The notes below the pieces were generated by a model. It had not been told where the DNA came from and did not search any database. It saw nothing but the letters and a program-made list of their open reading frames with translations. From assembly GCA_029204225.1 (NCBI GenBank), contig CM055108.1, positions 6,015,599 to 6,079,598 of the forward strand: a stretch of 64,000 bases of DNA, written 5' to 3'. A program made the position numbers and the translations under genes. This document shows positions 59,360-64,000 of this stretch, piece after piece. This DNA comes from Diphasiastrum complanatum. Taxonomy: Eukaryota; Streptophyta; Lycopodiopsida; Lycopodiales; Lycopodiaceae. Every line of letters begins with the position of its first letter. Within the stretch, counting starts at the first letter, position 1.

Positions 59360-62300
59360 GCCCAGAATGTCATCAACTTATCAGTTAGAGATGCAATTAT
59401 TCCCTATATTTCAGACTCAGAAGGACCAAAAGAAGCGTGGGATACATTGAAGGCATTGTTTGAAATGACAAATACATCTCGAATACTGTTTCTGAAGACG
59501 AAGTTGCATACATTGCGGATGGATGATGGTGCAACTATTGCCGATCACATACTGAAGATCAAAGAGATCCGTGACCAATTAGCAGTGGTTGTAGGTATCA
59601 ATCGAGAGGAGGAAACTCAAGCCGGGGATCATTTCAACAATATGAGGAAGTCAATGATAGTCCGAATCGAGGCAATTGGAATCAAGGCCGAGGTCAAGGA
59701 TGCGGCTATTCAAGACAAAATAAACCTGGAAATTGTAGGTACTGCAACAAAGTTGGCCACTGGGAGCGTGAGTGCTTCAAGAAATAGAAGGAGATGGAAC
59801 AAAGAAAAGACAAATGGCAAGCGGGAAATTATGCTGATCAACATCAATTTGATGACTATTATTATGAAGACAATTATACTGATCAACATCAATACGATGA
59901 TGATCAATATGAAGATGATACAGGTGAGAGTTCAAAATTGTTCATTACAGCATTAATGACAAGTGATGAAGCCAAGGATACATGGTACATTGATAGTGGT
60001 GCATCCAAGCACATGACTTCAAGGAAAGAGTGGTTTTCAGAACTCAAGGAAACTGACAATGGTGATGAAGTTGGACAAGCTGATGGCAAATTGCTATCTG
60101 TTAAAGGAGTTGGAGTGGTACCAGTGAAGTTAGCCAGTGGGAAGATAAAGCATATAAGCAATCTTCAAGATGTACGTGGCTTAGCTAACAATCTACTATC
60201 TGTTGGGACGATGGCTGATCAACAACTCAAGGTTGAGTTTGACAATGACAAATGTCTTGTCAAAGACATCAAGAATCACTACAAAGTGATTGCTACATGA
60301 GCTAGAGTCAACAGGAATCGACTCTACAAATTGAATGCGAGATCTTTTACTCATGCCATGGTAAGCATTGTTGATAGTCGAAGTGATCTTTGGCATCAAA
60401 GGTTTGGTCATATCAGTGCTCAAAGCTTGCAAATCCTCAAAAGAGGTAATCTAGTTGTTGGATTGCCTGATATCTCTTTTGAACAAAAAAATTGTGAGGG
60501 TTGCATTTTAGAAAAACAACATAGAGAGAGATTTCCCAAAGATGGAGCAAGAAGAGCCAATGGCATTCTTGATCTTGTTCATAGTGATCTGTGTGGACCA
60601 ATACAAACTAGGTCCATTAGTGGTTGTTACTATTTCATCACATTCATTGATGACTATAGTAGACATATTTGGATTTATTTCATAAGCAAGAAATCTGATG
60701 CTTTTGCCAAGTTTAGAGAGTTCAAGGCTCTAGTTGAAAAACAAACAGGTTGTTATATTAAGATCCTCATATCATATGGTGGCGGTGAGTATTTTCCAAC
60801 GGAGTTTATAAACTTTTGCAAGGATCAGGGGATCAAGAGACAAACCACTACACCCTATTCACCACAACAAAACGGAGTTGCAGAACGGAAAAACAGATCC
60901 ATTGTGGAGATGGCTAGGGCAATGCCTAAGAGAAAGGGTTTGCCAAATACTTTTTGGGCAGAAGCATGTAACACATCTACTCATATCTTGAATCGGTGTT
61001 CTACGAAGTCCATGGAGGGTAAGACACCTTACGAAGCTTTTACTAGAAAGAAACCTAATGTTTCTTATTTACAAGTACTTGGTTGTGATGACAAAAGAAG
61101 TTGGATGCAAAAGTTGTTAAGTGTATTTTCCTTGGATATGATGAAAGAGCCAAGGCATACAGGATGTATGACACAGATGCACAAAAGATCGTGATTTTCA
61201 GATATGCTACTTTTGATGAGATGAGTCAAAATGACCAAATAAAATTGACAATTGATCCCTTTGATGATAAAGCTAAAGTGCAAGTGAAGGAAGAAGTTGG
61301 TGTCAATATGGAAGAGCCAATGGAAAAAGACAGAGTCAACAATGAGATTCCTAGGAGAGTGCCTAAGTGGTACTTGTCAGTAACAAGTGATGCTAATAAG
61401 GGAGATACTCCCGAATCAAGTGAGCAGGGAGAGCTTAGAAGATCAAGTAGAAATCAAAAACCTCCTGCAAGATTAGAGATGAATCTAGCCCTAATGGGTT
61501 CTGTGCTCAAGGCTCAAGAACCAAAAACTTTTGATAAGGCAAAGGAGCACAAGGAGTGGCGTGAAGCTATGGAAACGGAAATTGAAGCTATAACAAAAAA
61601 TAGGACGTGGAACTTGGTTGAGCTACCTGATGGTAAGACGCCTATTACTTGCAAATGGATATACAAGATCAAATATGGAGCTGATGGGCAACTCAACAAG
61701 TACAAAGCACGGTTGGTGGCGAGAGGATTTGAGCAACAGAAAGGTATTGATTTTGAGAAAACCTTTGCACCCGTAGCTAAGATGGCAACTATACGTTCTA
61801 TCATTGCTATTTATGTTTTCTATGGTTGGAAGATCCAGCAAATGGACGTTAAATATGTTTTTCTTAATGGAGTGCTGGATGAAGAGGTGTACTTAGTACA
61901 ACCTCAAGGATTTGTTGAGCCAAGGAGAGAGCATCTCGTTTGTAAGCTCAACAAAGCCATTTATGGATTGAAGCAAGCACCACGGACGTGGTACTCTTGC
62001 ATTGATGAACACTTCAAGCGAAGGGGAATGGTAAAGAGTGATGTTGATCCTAATCTTTACATTCTAAGGCAAGACTCAGATATAGTGTTCATTGTGTTGT
62101 ACGTGGATGATTTGATTATTACAGGAAGTAATGAGAGCTTAATTGATGAAATAAAATCAGATCTTTCCAATGCTTTTGACATGAGTGATCTAGGATTGAT
62201 GCACTATTGTCTTGGCATTGAAGTATGGCAAAAGGAAGACATGGTCTTTCTTACACAAAGCAAATATGCACGAGATTTGCTTTATAAGTTCAATATGTAG

Positions 62301-63043
62301 AATTGTAAGCCTTTGAGTACACCTATGGATGTCAACATGAAGCTTACTGCATATCATGAAACTGAGAAAGTGGATGCTTATTTGTATAGACAGCTGGTGG
62401 GTAGTTTGATTTATTTGACACACACATGACCTGATATTTCTTATGTTGTTGTGTTGTTAGTCAATTTATGCAAGATCCTAGCCAAGCACACTAGAAGTCT
62501 GTTGAATGTATTCTCAGATACATTCGACGGACATTGAATTTTGGTTTGAAGTATGATCAACCTGAAGCGCCAATGTTGGTAGGTTATACAGATGCCGATT
62601 GGGCAGGTAATATTGATGACAGAAGATCTACCAGTGGTCATACATTCAGTTATGGTACAGCTACAATTTCATGGAGCAGTAAAAAGCAACCTACATTAGC
62701 CTTATCATCAACGGAAGCTGAATATCGAACACTCAGCAATGCTACACAAGAAGCGGTATGGTTACGAAGATTGCTTGTGGATTTAGGTCAACCATAGGTG
62801 GATGCGACTACTATATCTTGGGTTAATCAAAGTTGCATTCACCTTGCCAAAAATTCAGTTCTACATGCTCAAACCAAGCACATCGAAATACACTACCATT
62901 TTGTTCGAGACAAAATTCTTGATGGAGCCATTGATCTTGTTTTTTGTAAATCTGAAGATCAAATGGCAGATATTTTTACTAAGTCATTAGGTAGATGTAA
63001 ATGTGAGAGGTTTTGTATTCTGATCTGTCATCTCAAATTTTGA
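59360..63043 (+). pseudogene. Ty1/copia polyprotein remnant, nearly full pol
   Basis: Order: gag core (59360-59590; GPKEAWDTLKALFEMTN), an internal gag deletion, zinc knuckle CRYCNKVGHWEREC (about 59734-59775) in another frame, protease (WYIDSGASKHMTS, about 59983-60021), GAG-pre-integrase (LWHQRFGHISAQSLQIL) and integrase (60331-61090; LVHSDLCGPIQTRSI, FITFIDDYSRHIW, TPYSPQQNGVAERKN), RT (61101-62300; WIYKIKYGADGQLNKYKARL, VLYVDDLIITGS), a TAG at 62298, then RNase H (62534-63043; GYTDADWAGNIDDRRST, ALSSTEAEYRTLSN, TKHIEIHYHFVRDKI). A frameshift at about 61090 lies between integrase and RT, and a stop at 60298. No LTR is recognisable on either side. Damage is modest compared with other elements here. 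Confidence 0.9.
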
Positions 63044-63100
63044 GGATAACATCGATTTGTCATCTTTTATTGATACTGTTGCTGAAAAGCCATGTGTTGT

Positions 63101-63475
63101 CTACGTACAAAGGGAAAATAGTAAACGAATGTTGCACTGTCTTGAAGTAGACGTTAGAGTCTGAAGTGGTTGATCGATAGCCATGATCGATAAAAAAGTG
63201 TTGATCCTCTGAAACCATGCTCTAGCAGATTGCTTTAAGCCATAAAGGGCTCTGTGTAGTTTGCATACATAATTATTGTTGTCTTCGATAGTATAACCTT
63301 CCGGCTGTATCATGTAGATATCTTCTTAGGGTGTCTGTACATACATTTGATGTAGAGTCTAGATCGACTACATCGGCAAACAACAATCATAAGTCTGATT
63401 AACAATGTGTAACTACTAGACTGAAAGTCTCAGTGTAGTCGACATTATGTATCTGTTAAAATCCTCTCACGACAA
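63101..63475 (-). pseudogene. Copia reverse transcriptase fragment, minus strand
   Basis: Minus-strand frames encode HNVDYTETFS (about 63450), then MIQPEGYTIEDNNNYVCKLH and LYGLKQSARAWFQRINTF (63313-63180). These match the RT palm region of the copia at 23617-24468 closely, so it is the same family in the opposite orientation. Stops and a deletion between the two blocks. It abuts the preceding copia at its 3' end. Confidence 0.85.
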
Positions 63476-64000
63476 GTCGAGTTGTTCACTGTCCCTTGAG
63501 AAGATCAACCTCAAGAGGAGAAGATCTAGAGCCATTGATGCCTAGATAAGCAACCAAGAAAAGACCAAAAAGAGGAAAAGCAACAAAGATGAACGTTGTG
63601 CAAATCTAGGCTATTCCACGATTCAATCTGAAGCTAAGATTGACAACCTTCGCAAGCCTAGATACCGATTTCTATTTCGTCGCTTAGCCCTCTCCCTGGA
63701 TCGAAGCCCGTTACTACATGACTACTCACCCGGTTGGAGATCCAACCCAACTTTGCCCTCTTGATCGCGACGATTAGAGAGGCACGAAAAGGGTCCAACA
63801 TTTTTGGCATCGTTGTCAGGGAGACAATGCTAAGCTACTATTTAGATGGGTTTTAGTTTGCATTTTATTTTGACAGGTTTATTACTCGCCTACAAGCTTT
63901 TCTCATGCTTTTTGTTGCTCTTTTTACTCAAAGCTATCATTCGGGAGGTCGGCGAGTTGTAAGACTATTACTTGCTAGTTCTTCCCATCATTTTTCTATT
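63476..64000 (+). mobile_element. LTR end, tRNA-Asp-like PBS and leader of a gypsy element
   Basis: 'gggtccaaca' ends at 63800 with a CA. After three bases comes TGGCATCGTTGTCAGGGA (63804-63821), a diverged version of the tRNA-Asp PBS TGGCGCCGTTGCCGGGGA. The LTR lies to the left (start not defined) and the internal leader runs off the window to the right. It is the same primer class as at 6279 and 11241. Confidence 0.55.

Overview
The window is nuclear DNA of a seed plant. Evidence: spliced genes with GT-AG introns, plant-type LTR retrotransposons (Ty1/copia, Ty3/gypsy including a chromodomain chromovirus), plant tRNA-type primer binding sites, long CT/GA microsatellites, and two recognisable plant genes. 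The species cannot be fixed from the sequence. An 11.3 kb intron packed with old elements, and a Penelope-like reverse transcriptase remnant, suggest a large, slowly purged genome (gymnosperm or repeat-rich angiosperm). No organellar, bacterial or CRISPR features were seen.

Layout. 1-31 kb is almost entirely repeat-derived. It holds a TIR DNA element (1514-2334), a minus-strand copia (2755-5215), two LTR families in inverted arrangements (5386-11235), a plus-strand element with a tRNA-Asp-type PBS and decayed gag-protease (10233-13012), a block of repeated CT microsatellite units (14.4-15.2 kb), a minus-strand coiled-coil gag-like relic (17.0-19.5 kb), a gypsy integrase fused end-to-end with a truncated copia (junction near 21384), and a second gypsy polyprotein relic (26.7-30.0 kb).

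31.7-45.2 kb is a monothiol glutaredoxin S17 gene on the plus strand: three exons and an intron 2 of 11.3 kb. That intron contains a copia RNase H fragment, a Penelope-like RT fragment split by a 210 bp hAT-like MITE, a copia gag with LTR and PBS, two chromovirus copies, and a 612 bp hAT-like insertion inside the chromovirus RNase H. The reading frame of the gene stops after the second glutaredoxin domain. The third domain lies downstream as a decayed remnant carrying a 4-nt deletion.

45-59 kb is mostly low-copy or unassigned DNA with microsatellites and local duplications. It carries one single-exon F-box gene on the minus strand (52972-54138) of the Arabidopsis AUF1/AUF2 (At1g78100/At1g22220) type. 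59.4-64 kb holds a decayed plus-strand copia, a minus-strand copia RT fragment, and an LTR end followed by another tRNA-Asp-like PBS.

The two host genes are unrelated in function: redox/iron-sulfur handling and SCF ubiquitin-ligase substrate selection. Everything else is mobile DNA, its debris, or simple repeats. None of the element polyproteins is intact.
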